From Pseudovirgaria hyperparasitica (taxonomy: Eukaryota > Ascomycota > Dothideomycetes > Acrospermales > Acrospermaceae): a stretch of 64,000 bases of DNA. The stretch lies in contig NW_022985558.1 in assembly GCF_010093815.1 (NCBI RefSeq), positions 1,507,819-1,571,818 on the forward strand, read 5' to 3'. The notes below the pieces were generated by a model. That model worked only from the letters and a program-made list of their open reading frames with translations. It made no database searches and was not told the origin of the DNA. Below, one piece after another: positions 13,380-27,000 of the stretch (within the stretch, counting starts at the first letter, position 1; every line of letters starts with the position of its first letter). The position numbers were made by a program, and so were the translations under genes.

Positions 13380-14620
13380 ACTAGTACGGTATTCCGTATA
13401 ACTGTAGAAGATTACCTAGATAATAAGGAAGGAGTCCATTATACTCCATCGCGGTCTAGTTTATACTATACTAGACCTATCCTTACTATAAGACTAGACC
13501 CTATTAACATTAATGAATTAATTCGTTAGAACCGACTAATATTAACCACGCCTCACGATAACGTATATACCAAGCTATACACGGAGAGGTAGCGTTAGGC
13601 TTAGCTTAAGTAGTAACTTCGTAAACTTAATAAAGCGCGAGAACGAACCGCTAGACTTAAAGCCATACTACGCGCTTTAGTGCTAGTAGTAACTAACCTA
13701 TACTAATATAGACTAACTTAAGCCGAAACAGTCTAACTAAGTCTATTACTATCCTAGTTACCTCGGCCTAAGAAACTACCTTACTTCAACGGTAAAACTA
13801 GAAGAAGCTTTCATAAATAGACTTACTAGTATAGCCGATTCTTCCACCTATTCACGAACGATAGTAATAAGATTAGGTTCGTATAGAACTACCTAGACCT
13901 AACGCTATCTAAACGTTAGATGGTATATCGAATTAAATACCCTAAGGATATATATAACTAGGACACGTTTACTAAATTCCTTCTTTAATACTTCGGCAAT
14001 AGAGCTAAGCGACGCGAATAGGCTTAGAGCTATATCTTTAAGACTTAATAGTAAGAGAGATAATCCCCGTTATAACTCCTTAAATACCTCCGACCTCTTT
14101 AGAGAGAAGCTAAGAAAGATTATATAGTTCAATAATACGATAACTTTAAAAGGTCCCTTAACCCGAGCGTAAAGGAACGCATCGACCTTATAACGTCTAT
14201 CTCTACTAATCTTTAGGCACTCGCGAATCTCATAGAATGATATTAGCGTATAATAAATAACTAACATCGTATAAGCGTATAACTATCCCTATTAATCTAA
14301 TCTAATACGAAATTATCTAAAGAGGACCGGTTTAGTAATAGATCGCGCGGAATACCTCGTGGGCGCTACTACTCTATAAACTCGAGAAGACGAGGCCCGT
14401 ACTACGGATCTTTCTACTAGTTAATATATTAAGACACGAGAAACGACTCGTATAAACGACCTAAAGTCACCTACTATACCTATAGTAGAATAGGCCATAT
14501 AGTACCCGAGTACCGCTTAGGGAAACCACTAAATACTAATATAGATACTAAGTTAGTTATATGCTATAAGTACTAGTAGCTAGGACATATCGCGCCTAAC
14601 TACCCGGTATACGATATAAA
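13380..14620 (+). pseudogene. gag of G2a with two CCHC zinc knuckles (RIP-degraded)
   Basis: Plus-strand frame with TAG stops in place of Gln/Trp. Two zinc knuckles lie at 14,475-14,513 (ending 'IGHIVPEY') and 14,562-14,603 ('CYKY..LGHIAPNY'); several Cys are now Tyr, but both His are kept. The frame of the gag body (about 13,620-14,330) differs from that of the knuckles, so an indel or a frame change lies near 14,340. Gag would form the particle and bind RNA. Homologous gag sequence is in G2b (about 27,350-25,900, reverse) and G2c (57,900-59,200). Confidence 0.8.
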
Positions 14621-14779
14621 AAACTAACTATCTATAAGGAACCCTTATAACTTATAGGCGTAACTAAAATAGAGGGATAACTAGCCAACTAGTACATCGA
14701 ACTATAGGCTAGGCCTATCGAGGTCCCTCGTGGATAACATTAGACCGTAATACTTGATAGCGGTTTAGCTACTAACATT

Positions 14780-17700
14780 ATATCGACTTAACGAGCACGA
14801 GAACTTAACGTCGATATTTAAGTATTAATAGGTACTACCTTCTATAGTATCGATGGTCCTATTAAATCGTAGGGTACCTATACTATTAAATACGGTATCT
14901 AGGACAGCGGGGGGAAGTAGAAACCCTACTACTTAACCTTTATCGTGGTAGATAGTCCCTTTAATATAATCCTCGGTATACTATAGCTCGAAAAACATAA
15001 CCCGAAACTAGACTTTATCTAGAAAATAGCTAGCTGGCGTATATACCTACTATAATAGAACCTAGTATAGCTAGTCGACGATAAATAATTCTAGAAGGAC
15101 TACGAAAAGGTAATCTCCGCTATCTACGTTCTCTTACTTACTTAAAATAGAGAGCTTAGTATTAAAGTAGACGAAAACCTACTATATTAGTATAAAATAT
15201 ACTAATATATTACGTTAGCGATCGACTTGTCTGAATTACCTTAATACTAACCTACCGACCTTACTATTAACCTCGAAGACGGTTAATAACCCCTATACGG
15301 ACCTATATACCCTCTATTAGAACCCGAGCTATAGGTCCTCCGAGAATATATCGAAAAGAACCTTACGTAAGGATAGATTAGGCCTAGTATATCCCTAGCC
15401 GGAGCTCTAATCCTCTTTATAAAGAAGAAGAATAGGAGTCTCCGTCTATATATCGACTACCGTAGCCTAAATAATATTATATAAAAGAATTATTACCTAC
15501 TACCTCTTATCTCCGAGTCTATTAATAGACTAGGGCGCGTAAAGATCTTTACTAAGCTCGATCTACACGACATCTACTACCGCCTATATATTAAGAAGGG
15601 CGATGAGTGGAAAACGGCGTTTAGAACCCGTTATAGATACTTTAAGTACATAGTAGTCCCTTTTAGACTAACTAACGTACTAGGAACCTTCTAAGCGTAT
15701 ATTAATAACGCGCTAGTAGGCCTACTCGATATAACGTGCATCGTATACCTCGATAACATCCTTATCTTCTCTAATAATAAAGAAGAATATATCTAGTATA
15801 TATACGTAGTTCTAGATAGGCTAGAAAAACATAAGCTATATATTAAGCTATCTAAATATAAGTTCCACTAGAACCACGTTAACTTCCTTAGCTTCGTTAT
15901 TACTAATTAAGGTATAACTATAGAAAGGGATAGGGTCGCTACTATCGTGGACTAGCCTAAACTAAAATTAGTTCGAGATATACGTGTCTTTATTAGATTC
16001 GCTAATTACTACTGAAAATTCGTTAAGTATTTCTCCCGGCTAGTAGCACCGCTTAACGCGTGTACTACTACTATAGATTCGTCTATTACGGTCCGCGGTA
16101 GATAGAAACAGCGTAATATTGAATCGTAGCCTATAGAATTATTAGAAGGCGAAAGGGCCTCCTTCGAGAAAATCAAAGAGGCATTTATAACTACTCTATT
16201 ACTAGTATACTTCGATCTAACTAAACCTATCCACGTTAAAACCGACGCGTTAGAATTTATAATCTTAGGTATTCTCTTCTAGCCTAGACTAACTAAGTCT
16301 AAAAAGGTCTAATAGTATCTAGTTACGTTCTTCTCACGTAAAATGGTCGATATTAAGACTAGATATACTATCTATAACCAAGAGCTACTAGTAATAGTAG
16401 AGTCATTTAAATAGTAGCGATACTATCTTAAAGGTACCATATATAACGTCGAGTTACTAACTAATTACTATAACTTAAAGGGGTTTATAAGCACGACGGT
16501 TTTAAACCGTCGATAGGTCCGATAGGCTAAGTAGCTTATAAACTTTTACTTTATAATCTACTATTAATCTAGAAGTATAAACCTAGCTAATAGAATATTA
16601 AGAAGACCTAACTATAAAGAAGGCGCCTAGGATTATAGTAGCTATAGGGTCCTAGAGTAGCTATAGACCTAACTCTTAAGGACGAGGTTAGATTTTAAGC
16701 TATTACGCGATTAGCGAGATACTAACGTTAATACTAGTAATCGAATCTCTAAGACCAAAGCCAGTAACCAAAGACGCGGTACCAAAGTCCCTAGTAGGCC
16801 GTTTATTAGCGCTATCGGGAAGGACGATAATACCCGGCGTAAATATCTAATTAACCTCGCCTAGTTAATCGTGGATCTATAGAAGATAGACCTAATAGTT
16901 TTAAAGTTACGTAAAATATAGTAAGATAGGTCATTATAAACTAAAGTAGACTATAAGTAGACCTTCGTGGACGGCTTACTTTACTATAATAGAAAGTACC
17001 ATATACCGATAGGTAACGCGCGATTTAACGTAGTTAGCCGATACCATAACGGTAACCTAGTAGAACACTTTGGGTATATACGTACCCTAAGCTTAATTCG
17101 TTAGTACTATTTTTAGGAAGATATACCTAAGTACGTTAAAGAATAGATAGCTACTTATCCGATTTATTAAAGAACGAAGGCCCCTAGGTATAAGCTATAT
17201 AGGAATTTATAGCCTCTTTTAGCCCCCCTCTTTATATAGGAAGACATTACTATAGACTTTATAGTTAACTTACCTCTAAGCGAGATACTTAGAATAAGTT
17301 ATAATTCTATTCTTATTATCGTGGATAGACTTATAAAGATATCTAGGTATATCCTAGTATAGAAGACGATTACATCTAAAGAACTAGCGTAGGTGTTCTA
17401 GAACGAGATTATTAAGGTCCATAGTATACTAAAAAGGATTATTACGGACCGAGGAAGTACCTTCACGTCTAAATTCTAGACGTTATTCTATGAAATAGTA
17501 AGTATAAATAGAAATATATCTATAGTATTTTATCCTTAGACGGATAGCTAGATAGAGCGATAGAACTAGACGCTCGAGGCCTATCTACACGCATTCTATA
17601 ATTTCGAGTAGGACGACTAGGCCTCCCTACTAAGTATAGTAGAGTTCGTATATAATAATAGTCGTTATAGTATAATAGGTATTATACCTTTCTAGGCGAA

Positions 17701-18330
17701 CCTCGGACGTAGTCTAAGGATAGGTTTTAAGCCTTAGACGGTCTAATTTAATCAAATAATAGACATGAACGTCCACGCTTAGGAATTAGCGATTAAAATC
17801 TTTAAAACCGTACGTAACTATCACGCTATAATCTAATAAGTAAACGACTTATATATAAAGTACTATAATAGATTAGCTAAGGATTAGACGTATAAGGAGG
17901 GCGACAAGGTCCTTCTTAACGTCTATAATATACGAATATCACGAGTAAATAAGAAGCTCGATTATAAAATAGCTAGTCCCTTCCGAATCAAACGTTATAT
18001 TAGTATAAGAGTCTACGAGCTCGACTTAGGAAGCGATATAAGAATCTATAACGTGTTCTACGTCTTACTACTCGAAAGATTTTAACCGAATATATATGGC
18101 CGTACGAACGTGTAGTTACACTCTATTATACCCTAAGATAGACTAGACGTGTTCGAAGTAGACTATATTATTAAATATAGAATCGATAAAGACGGTGTTT
18201 AGAAATATAGAATCCGTTAGAAGGACTATACTAAGGATAAGGATACCTAGGAACCAGCGGTATACATCTTAAGTTCTATAATAGCTACGTATAAGTAAAA
18301 GATATAGAATAGCGTATTATTAATATAAGT
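14780..18330 (+). pseudogene. pol of G2a: protease, RT, RNase H, integrase, chromodomain (RIP-degraded)
   Basis: Domains in order. Protease about 14,790-15,010 ('ILGIPQLEKHNPK'). RT about 15,380-15,900, with 'AGALILFIKKKNRSLRLY' and the catalytic box at 15,746-15,757 reading YLDN instead of YLDD (GAC to AAC, a TpG-to-TpA change). RNase H follows to about 16,560 ('RYTIYNQELLVIV'). In the integrase the catalytic D, D, E are still encoded at 17,255, 17,447 and 17,554. The C-terminal chromodomain is at about 18,150-18,257, where two conserved Trp codons are TAG. Chromodomains of this clade bind histone marks and steer integration into heterochromatin, which fits the setting. Many TAG stops make it inactive. 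Confidence 0.88.
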
Positions 18331-18643
18331 ATAGCGACGTCGCGGTCGTTATAAAAAGAAGAAGAATACCGTAGAGAACGAAGTACTAAACTAGGAAATC
18401 TAGACGCGCACTAGGAAAACTCTATATAGCAGCCCTATAATTTAAGCGTTATACGGTTACTAGACGCGAAGAAAGCGTAAATAACTATTTTAGGAACGCG
18501 ACGCGATATACCATAATAGAATAACATAGAGGAGTCTAGAATAGACTAACATAGACCATTATACATAAGAAAAACATAGGACTAAGAACCTAAAAAAAGG
18601 TACCCTACCATAGAATTAAACTCTTAACACGAAATATAAAAGG

Positions 18644-18693
18644 TTAGAGTACCCGAACTAATAACTACTAGGCTACTAGTTCGGGTACTCTAA
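18644..18693. terminator. hairpin between pol and the antisense coding region of G2a
   Basis: Arms TTAGAGTACCCGAACTA (18,644-18,660) and its exact reverse complement (18,677-18,693), with a 16-nt loop. It sits where plus-strand pol and the minus-strand accessory frame converge. The same hairpin, with RIP changes in one arm, is in G2b at 22,070-22,119. A role in ending transcription from both sides is inference; the structure itself is seen directly. Confidence 0.6.
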
Positions 18694-18879
18694 TAGAATT
18701 CATAGAGATAAACTAATTTATATACGGTGCCTACACTTAGGTGACTCAAGGAAAATTAGAATATAGAAACCGATAGTTATAAGCTAAGCGAGCGCATATA
18801 TAATATCATTAAGTTAAGAATTAAATTACTAGAAACTAGCCGACGGGTATCTAAACGGTCTAAAAAGGACTAAAACGGA

Positions 18880-18992
18880 TAAGAGCCAGGCATAAAGCTA
18901 ATATATAGAGCTAGGCATAGAGCTAACACATAGAGCTAGACCATAGAGCTAATATAGAGAGCCAAACCTATAGAGCTAGAACTATAGAGCTA
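18880..18992. repeat. short tandem repeat (core CATAGAGCTA) in G2a
   Basis: At least seven imperfect units around CATAGAGCTA or TATAGAGCTA, spaced about 12-14 bp. The matching place in G2b (about 21,840-21,900) holds only one or two units, so the array is an expansion in G2a. It lies just past the end of the antisense coding region. Confidence 0.8.
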
Positions 18993-20221
18993 CTCCTCTA
19001 TCTTATTATCCATCCTAACCTCTAGTATAGTCCTCTCTAACCGTACGATATGGCGGCGGAGGACGACGACCTTAGCCTCTAGAGTAATAACCTAATCCGT
19101 TAGAGCCTAGAGGGAAGAGCCTTAAGCGCTAGAGCGTAGCGACTAGGTCTAAAGTTAGCTAATATAATCTAGAATAATCTAGAAGGGAATATATACCCTC
19201 TTACGAGGCGACTTAGAGAGAGAAATAGTAGACCTCTTATAAGATCTATTAGTAGCGCGAGACGGATAGGGGGGGATAGAGTAAATCCTCTCTACGGCCT
19301 CTATAGCTAGGATAGACTCTCTAGAATAGGTAGCCTAGGCGCTAGAGATCTCGCGGCGGCTAGAAAAATCAATAGGTGTTAAAAATAATTAACGTGCTCG
19401 TAACTTACACTTTAATAACCTCTAGAAAGAGCTTATAGCGCTCCCTAAACTCTCTCTATATAGTAGATAGATAGCTATAAGGACCCCTAAGGGTCTCGCG
19501 GACACAAAGGTCGTTATATATATCTTATATACGCATAGGAACCTAAGAATATATTAGCACGGACTACTTTAGATTATACTAGATTAAGATAGCCTATTAT
19601 ACTTACCTATAGATAAGTCTTACTAGTTACGGTATAGTAGTAGTAGCGGGTAGGTAGAGTAAAGATAGGGCGTATAGGCCCGTTGCGGTTAGTAGAGTAG
19701 TAGCTAATACTAGAGTTAGAGCGAAAGAGATATTTAGAGCCGGCTATATAGCCCTTAATATACTTATAGTATATCGAACCGTAGTTCGCCGTTTTCCTAT
19801 GGCGTAAACCGCGACTACGTTTAGTATCCTCGGCGACCTAGACCTTATTATTAGTAGACTAGGGTTTAGAGCGAATATTAAGGTCCTAAAAGGACCTAGA
19901 GCGACTAAATTAGTCTATATTAGACCGGAAGGAAGAGCGGTAAGACGGCGGCGTAGGTAAGCGCGAGGGCTCGCGATTATCATCTATAATAAGATCTTCT
20001 TTATCCTCTAGAGGAGGTAGAGTAGACGGCGTATACTTTAGAGCGAGAGAAGAACCTACGACCACTTCATCTATAAGTTTAGTACTAGAATTACCTAGAT
20101 TAGAGCGACTAGTGGCTATATTAGTAGTAGAGGCAGTAGTAGTAGCAGCCCTAGCTACTCTCTTCTCCGACTTAGAGCGCGCCTTTATACTACCGTAATA
20201 GATAGGCTTCTTAGCCGGCAT
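18982..20221 (-). pseudogene. accessory antisense coding region of G2a, function unknown
   Basis: Starting from an ATG at 20,221, the minus strand is open for 103 codons (basic, Ser/Thr-rich, with Pro-rich patches). It then stays in the same frame through stops that look like mutated CAG/CAA until about 19,500. This part includes a stretch rich in Tyr/Ser where several Tyr are likely former Cys (about 19,630-19,770), so a zinc-binding module is possible. A second frame from about 19,380 to 18,982 encodes a Leu-rich, coiled-coil-like C-terminus; the frame change between them may be an indel or a former intron. The region is collinear in G2b (reverse, 21,020-21,850). I do not recognise the family. 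An accessory antisense gene of the retrotransposon is the best reading. Confidence 0.5.
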
Positions 20222-20781
20222 GGCCGGGGAGAAGGCAATACCTTTAGAGCGAGTCTTACGAGAGGAGAAGGTAGGCTTAGAGATAGGACTAGTATTAGAT
20301 ATCTATATATATATATTAGCTAGAGATCTAAGGAAGGAATATTCGTCTACCCTTAACGGCGATTAACGAAGCTAAATTAGTAACTATAATAACGCGAATA
20401 GGTCATATTAGACCGGTTCTAATAAGAATAGACTACTATAGACCCTTCTAAATCTAAACTAGGGAAGATAGTATATGAATTAACGACTTACCTTAAGAGC
20501 GAGGTAGATATACTAGAGAATAAAATCAAAGGCAAGCGAAGCTAAATATATACTTAACCAAAGTAGTAATTACGTGTCCTAGGTAGTAGCTATAAAGCAA
20601 GGGATAAGCGCGTACATAAACTAGTAAAAGTAAACTAGAATCTCGAGTTCACCTATATTAAGAATAGTTATAACGTTATAGGAACTTAGTTACGGATATA
20701 TAGATATATAATAGATTATAGAGACTTGGGATTATATATACTTAAGTACTTCGGGGCGAAGTATAAAAAGAAGAAGGATAT

Positions 20782-21019
20782 TATTAGGACGGGAACTATA
20801 ATAGATCTATATAGACTATTCTAATCTATATAGCCACGTAGTGGCCAGAGCTAGGTTAAGTTAGCTAAGTTAAGCGAGGTTACTATATAAGTAGACCGTA
20901 TAAACCGATTCCTACTCGTTAGGAATCAACCTCGTATAAGAGTAAGATTACTCTACAAATACATTCCTATGTCTCTCTATAAACTATTAGACTACTATCC
21001 CACGTCTTCACTCTTTATA
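20782..21019 (+). repeat. 3' LTR of G2a
   Basis: 238 bp matching the 5' LTR; its first bases read TATTAGGACGG, the TG having become TA. It abuts G2b directly, with no spacer and no target duplication. Confidence 0.9.
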
Positions 21020-24000
21020 AGTTTATACTATAGAAAAATAATAAACTATAGTTTAATATACTTTAAGTATATTAAGACTTATATAACTAGCTCTAATTAT
21101 CTCTTTTACTCTAACTCTAGTATTAGCTACTACTCTACTAATTATAATAGATCTATATATCTAATCTTTAAGCTATCTATCTACTACTACTATTATACTA
21201 TCCTTAGTAAAGTTTATCTTTAGATAAGTCTATTAGATTATTTTAGTCTAGAATAATCTAAAGTTATCTATACTAATATATTTTTAGATTTCTATTTATA
21301 TATAGAATATATATAATAATCTTTATATCTATAAGACTCTTAGTAGTTCTAGTAGTTATCTAGTCTCTATATATAGAGAGTTTAGAGAGTACTATAAGCT
21401 CTTTCTAGAGATTATTAAAGTATAAGTTTAGAAACTATTAATTACTATTAACCTTAGCTTATAATTTTTAGTTACTATAAGATTTCTAGTACTTAGACTA
21501 TCTATTCTAGGGAGTTAGTTTTAGCTACTAAGGCTATAGAAGAGATTTATAGTATCTCTTTCTATCTAACTTATACTACTAATAGATCTTATAAGAGATC
21601 TATTAGTTCTTCTTCTAAGTTACCTTATAAGAGGGTATATATTCTATTCTAGATTATTCTAGATTATATTAGCTAACTTTAGATCTAGTCGCTCCACTCT
21701 AGCGCATAGTCCTCCTTCTACTAGACTCTAGTTAATTAGATAGCTACTCTAGAGAATAAGGTATCTAACCTCTACTACTATATTATCTATCTAGATTAGT
21801 TAGTTTACTCTAAAGAGAAGAATAAGATAGAGAAGTAGCTCTATAGCTTTATTTACTAGGGTTCCTATCTATCTAGTTTCTATCTATTTTAGTTCTTTTT
21901 AGACTATTTAGATATCTATCTACTAGTTTTCTAGTAATTTAATTCTTAACTTAATAATATTATATACGCTCTTATTTATTCTATAACTATTAAATTCTAG
22001 ATTCTAATTTTCTTTAAGTTACTTAAGTATAGATATTATATATAAATTAGTTTATCTCTCTAAATTATATTAGAGTATCTAAACTAGTAGTCTAGTAGTT
22101 ATTAGTTCGGGTACTCTAACTTTTTATATTATATATTATAAGTTTAATTCTATAGTAGAGTACCTTTTTAGTTTCTTAGTTCTATATTCTTCTTATATAT
22201 AATAGTTTATATTAGTCTATTCTAGACTTTTCTATATTATTCTATTATAATATATTATATTATATATCTATAATAGTTATTTATATTTTCTTCGCGTTTA
22301 GTAACTATATATTACTTAAATTATAGGGCTACCATATAGAGTTTTCCTAGTATACATTTAAGATTTATAATTTAATACTTTATTCTCTATAGTATTCTTC
22401 TTCTTTTTATAATAGCTCTAATAGTATTAGGTTTATAGTAGTAATATATTATTCTATAACCTCTATTTATATATAGATATTATAGTACTTAAGATATATA
22501 CTATAGGTTTCTAGGTATCCTTATCCTTAGTATAGTTCTTCTAGTAGATTTAATACTTCTAGATACCGTTCTTATTAAGTCTATATTTAATAATATAGTC
22601 TACTTTATATATATCTAGTCTATCTTAGAGTATAATAGAGTATAATTATATATTTATATAATTATATACGTTAGATTAAAACCTTTTAAGTAATAAGATA
22701 TAGAATATATTATAGACTTTTATATTATTTTCTAGGTTAAGCTTATAAGCTCTTATACTAATATAGTATTTAATTTAGAAGGGACTAGCCATTTTATAGT
22801 TAAGCTTTTTATTTACTTATAATATCTATATATTATAGATATTAAGAAGGAGTTTATCTCTCTTCTTATATATTTAATCTTTAACTAATCTATTATAGTA
22901 CTTTATATATAACTTATTTATTTACTAGATTATTATATAATAGTTATATATAGTTTTAAACATTTTAATTACTAGTTTCTATACGTAGATATTAATATCT
23001 ATTATTTAGTTAAACTAGACTATATAAGATTTTAAATCTATTCTTAGACTATATTTTAGATTCGTCTAGAAGAGTATAACGTCTATTATACTATAATAAC
23101 TATTATTATATATAAATTCTACTATACTTAGTAGAGAGGCCTAGTTATCTTATTTAAAATTATAGAATATATAAAGATAGACCTTAAGCGTTTAGTTCTA
23201 TTACTCTATCTAACTATCTATTTATAGATAGAATACTATGAATATATTTCTATTTATACTAGCTATTTTATAGAATAATATCTAGAATTTAGATATAAAT
23301 ATACTCCCTTAGTCTATAATAATTCTTTTTAGTATACTATAGACCTTAATAATCTTATTCTAGAATACTTATACTAGTTCTTTTAATATAATTATCTTCT
23401 ATATAGAGATATACCTAGATATCTTTATAAGTCTATCTATAATAATAAGAATTAAATTATAACTTATTCTAAGTATCTTACTTAGAGATAAGTTAACTAT
23501 AAAATCTATAGTAATATCTTCCTATATAAAGAGAGGGACTAGTAGAGACTATAAATTCCTATATAACTTATATCTAGGTGCCTTTATTCTTTAATAAATT
23601 AGATAAGTAGCTATCTATTCTTTAATATACTTAGGTATATCTTCCTAAAAGTAGTACTAATAAATTAAGCTTAGGGTATATATATATCTAAAATATTCTA
23701 CTAGGTTAGTATTATAGCATTAGCTAACTATAGTAAATTATATATTATCTATTAGTATATAGTACTTTCTATTATAGTAGAGTAAGCTATCTATAAAGAT
23801 CTACTTATAGTCTACTTTAGTCTATAATAATCTATCTTACTATATTTTATATAACTTTAAAACTATTAGATCTATCTTTTATAGATCTATAATTAACTAG
23901 ATAAGGTCTACTTAATATATATACTAGGTACTATTACCCTCTCTAATAGCGCTAATAAATAGCTTACTAGAGACTTTAGTACTATATCTTTAGTTACTAG

Positions 24001-27000
24001 CTTTAGTTTTATAAATTTAATTACTAGTATTAGTATTAGTATCTCGCTAATTATTAGATAATTTATTATCTAACCTCGTTCTTAAGAGTTAGGCCTATAG
24101 CTACTCTAGAACTCTATAGCTACTATAATTCTAGGCGCCTTCTTTATAGTTAGGTCTTCTTAATATTCTATTAGCTAGATTTATACTTCTAGATTAAAAG
24201 TAGATTATAAAGTAGAAATTTATAAGCTACTTAGTCTATTAAACCTATTAATAATTTAAAACTATTATACTTATAAACCTCTTTAAGTTATAGTAATTAG
24301 TTAGTAACTTAATATTATATATAGTACCTTTAAGATAATATTACTACTACTTAAATAACTCTACTATTACTAGTAGCTCTTAGTTATAAATAGTATATCT
24401 AGTCTTAATATTAGCTATCTTACGTAAGAAGAATATAACTAGATACTATTAGATCTTTTTAGACTCTATTAGTCTAGACTAGAAGAGTATATCTAAGATT
24501 ATAAATTTTAATATATTAGTTTTAATATAAATAGGTTTAGTTAGATTAAAGTATACTAGTAATAGAGCGGTTATAAATATCTCTTTAATCTTCTTAAAGA
24601 ATATTCTTTTAACCTCTATTAATTTAATAGATTATAACTTAATATTATACTATTTCTATCTACTATAGACTATAATAGATAAATTAGTAGTAGTAGTATA
24701 TATATTAAGTAGTGCGGCTAGATAGAAGAAGTATTTAATAAATTTTTAATAATAGTTAGTAAAGCTAATAAAGACACGTATATCTTAAATAGATTTTAGT
24801 TTAGACTATTCTATAATAGTAGTAACTCTATCTCTCTCTATAGTTATACCTTAATTAGTAATAATAAAGCTAAGAAAGTTAATATAGTTCTAATAGAACT
24901 TATATTTAAATAGCTTAATATATAGCTTATACTTTTCTAGTCTATCTAGAACTATATATATATACTAGATATACTTCTTCTTATTATCTAAGAAGATAAG
25001 AATATTATCTAGATATACGATATATATTATATTAAGTAGATCTACTAGCGCGTTATTAATATATACTTAGAAGGTATCTAGCGCGTTAGTTAGTCTAAAA
25101 GGGACTATAGTATACTTAAAGTATCTATAACGGGTTCTAAAAGCCGTTTTCTATTTATCGCTCTCCTTAATATAAAGGTAATAGTAGGTATTATATATAT
25201 TAAGCTTAGTAAAGATCTTTATATATTCTAGTCTATTAATAGACTTATAGATAAGAGGTAGTAGATAATAATTCTTTTATATAATATTATTTAGACTATA
25301 GTAGTTAATATATAGATAGAGGCTTCTATTCTTCTTCTTTATAAAGAGAATTAGAGCTCTAGCTAGAGATATACTAGGTCTTATCTATTCTTATATAAGG
25401 TTCTTTTTAATATATTCTTAAAGAACTTATAATTTAGATTCTAAAAGAGGGTAGATAGATCTATATAGAGGTTACTAGCTATCTTTAAGATTAATAGTAA
25501 GATTAGTAGATTAGTATTAAGATAGTTTAGAGGAATTAATTACTAATATAATATATTAATATATTTTATACTAATATAGTAGGTTTTTATCTACTTTAAT
25601 ACTAAGCTTACTATTTTAGATAAGTAAGAGTATATAGATAGTAGAGATTACCTTCTTATAATCTTTCTAGAATTATTTATTATTAATAAGCTATACTAGT
25701 TTCTATTAAGATAGGTTTATATACTAGCTAGCTATCTTCTTAAGAAAGTCTAGTTTTAGATTATATTTCTTAAGCTATAGTATATCTAGAATTATATTAA
25801 AGGGGCTATCTACTATAATAAAGGTTAAGTAGTAGGGTTTCTATTTCTCTCTACTATTCTAGATACTATATTTAATAGTATAGATACTATATAACTTAAT
25901 AGAACTATTAATACTATAGAATATAGTATCTATTAGAGCTTAGATATTAATATTAAGTTCTTATACTTATTAAGTTAATATAATATTAGTAGCTAAACTA
26001 CTATTAAGTATTATAGTCTAATATTATCTATAAGGGACCTTAATAGGTCTAGTCTATAGTTTAATATACTATTTAGCGGCTTATCTCTCTATTATAGTTA
26101 TATCTATAAGTTATAAGAGTTTCTTATAGATTATTAGTTTTTTATATTCTATACTAGATAGTTAGACGTGATATATTCTAGCTACTAGTACTTATAATAT
26201 ATAACTAATTAGTTAGTTATATTAGTACTTAGTAGTTTCTCTAAATAGTACTTAGATACTATATAGTCTGTTCTACTATAGGTATAGTAAGTAACTATAG
26301 GTTATTTATATAAGTTAATTCTTATATCTTAAGATATTAATTAGTAGAGAGACCCACGATATAGTCCTTGTAGTTTTAAATTTAAGGCGTAGTAGTAGCC
26401 TTATAACGTCCTACGAGATCTATTACTAAATTAGTTTTAGTTAGATAATTTTATATCTAATTAGATTATTAGAGATAGTTATATACTAGTATAGTATTAA
26501 TTATTTATTATATACTAGTATTACTCTATAAGATTTATAAGAGCTTAGAGATCTATAGAGATTATTATTATAAGATTAAGATAGTTCTTTATATTTAGAG
26601 TAAGAGACCGTTTAAAGTTATTATATTATTAAATTATATAATCTTCTTTAGCTTCTCTCTAGCGAGGCTAAAGGTATTTAAGAAGTTATAATAGTAACTA
26701 ATTATCTTATTATTAAGTCTTAAAGATATAGTTCTAGACCTAGTTATATTATTTAGCTCTATTACTAAAATATTAGAGAAGGAATTTAGTAAATATATTC
26801 TAGTTATAGATATCCTTAGAATATTTAATTTAGTATACTATCTAACGTTCTAAAGGTATTAGATTAAGGTAGTTCTAAGTAAATCTAATTTTATTACTAT
26901 TATTTATAAATAGATAGAAGAATTAGCTATATTAATAAGTCTATATATAGAAACTCTTTCTACTTTTACTATTAAAGTAAGATAGTTTCTTAGATTAGAG

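Larger units (their letters stand above)
12966..21019 (+). mobile_element. full-length Ty3/gypsy chromodomain retrotransposon G2a
   Basis: Bounded by two LTRs of equal length (12,966-13,203 and 20,782-21,019; 238 bp) beginning TGTTAGGACGGGAAC (TATTAGG in the 3' copy) and ending TTTATA. Between them are gag with two zinc knuckles, protease, RT, RNase H, integrase, a C-terminal chromodomain and then a 2.4-kb non-pol region holding a hairpin, a tandem repeat and an antisense coding region. Total 8,054 bp, long for a fungal gypsy element because of that extra region. Flanking pentamers (ATAAA left, AGTTT right) do not match, so no TSD is seen. RIP-type changes are moderate and CpG is still common. 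Confidence 0.9.

Noticed and set aside
14070-14267. 65-codon minus-strand frame
   Set aside because: Antisense to G2a gag; chance frame.
20969-21223. 84-codon plus-strand frame
   Set aside because: Runs across the junction of the G2a 3' LTR and G2b. Its second half is the G2b copy of the antisense coding region, so it is a fusion made by the rearrangement rather than a gene.
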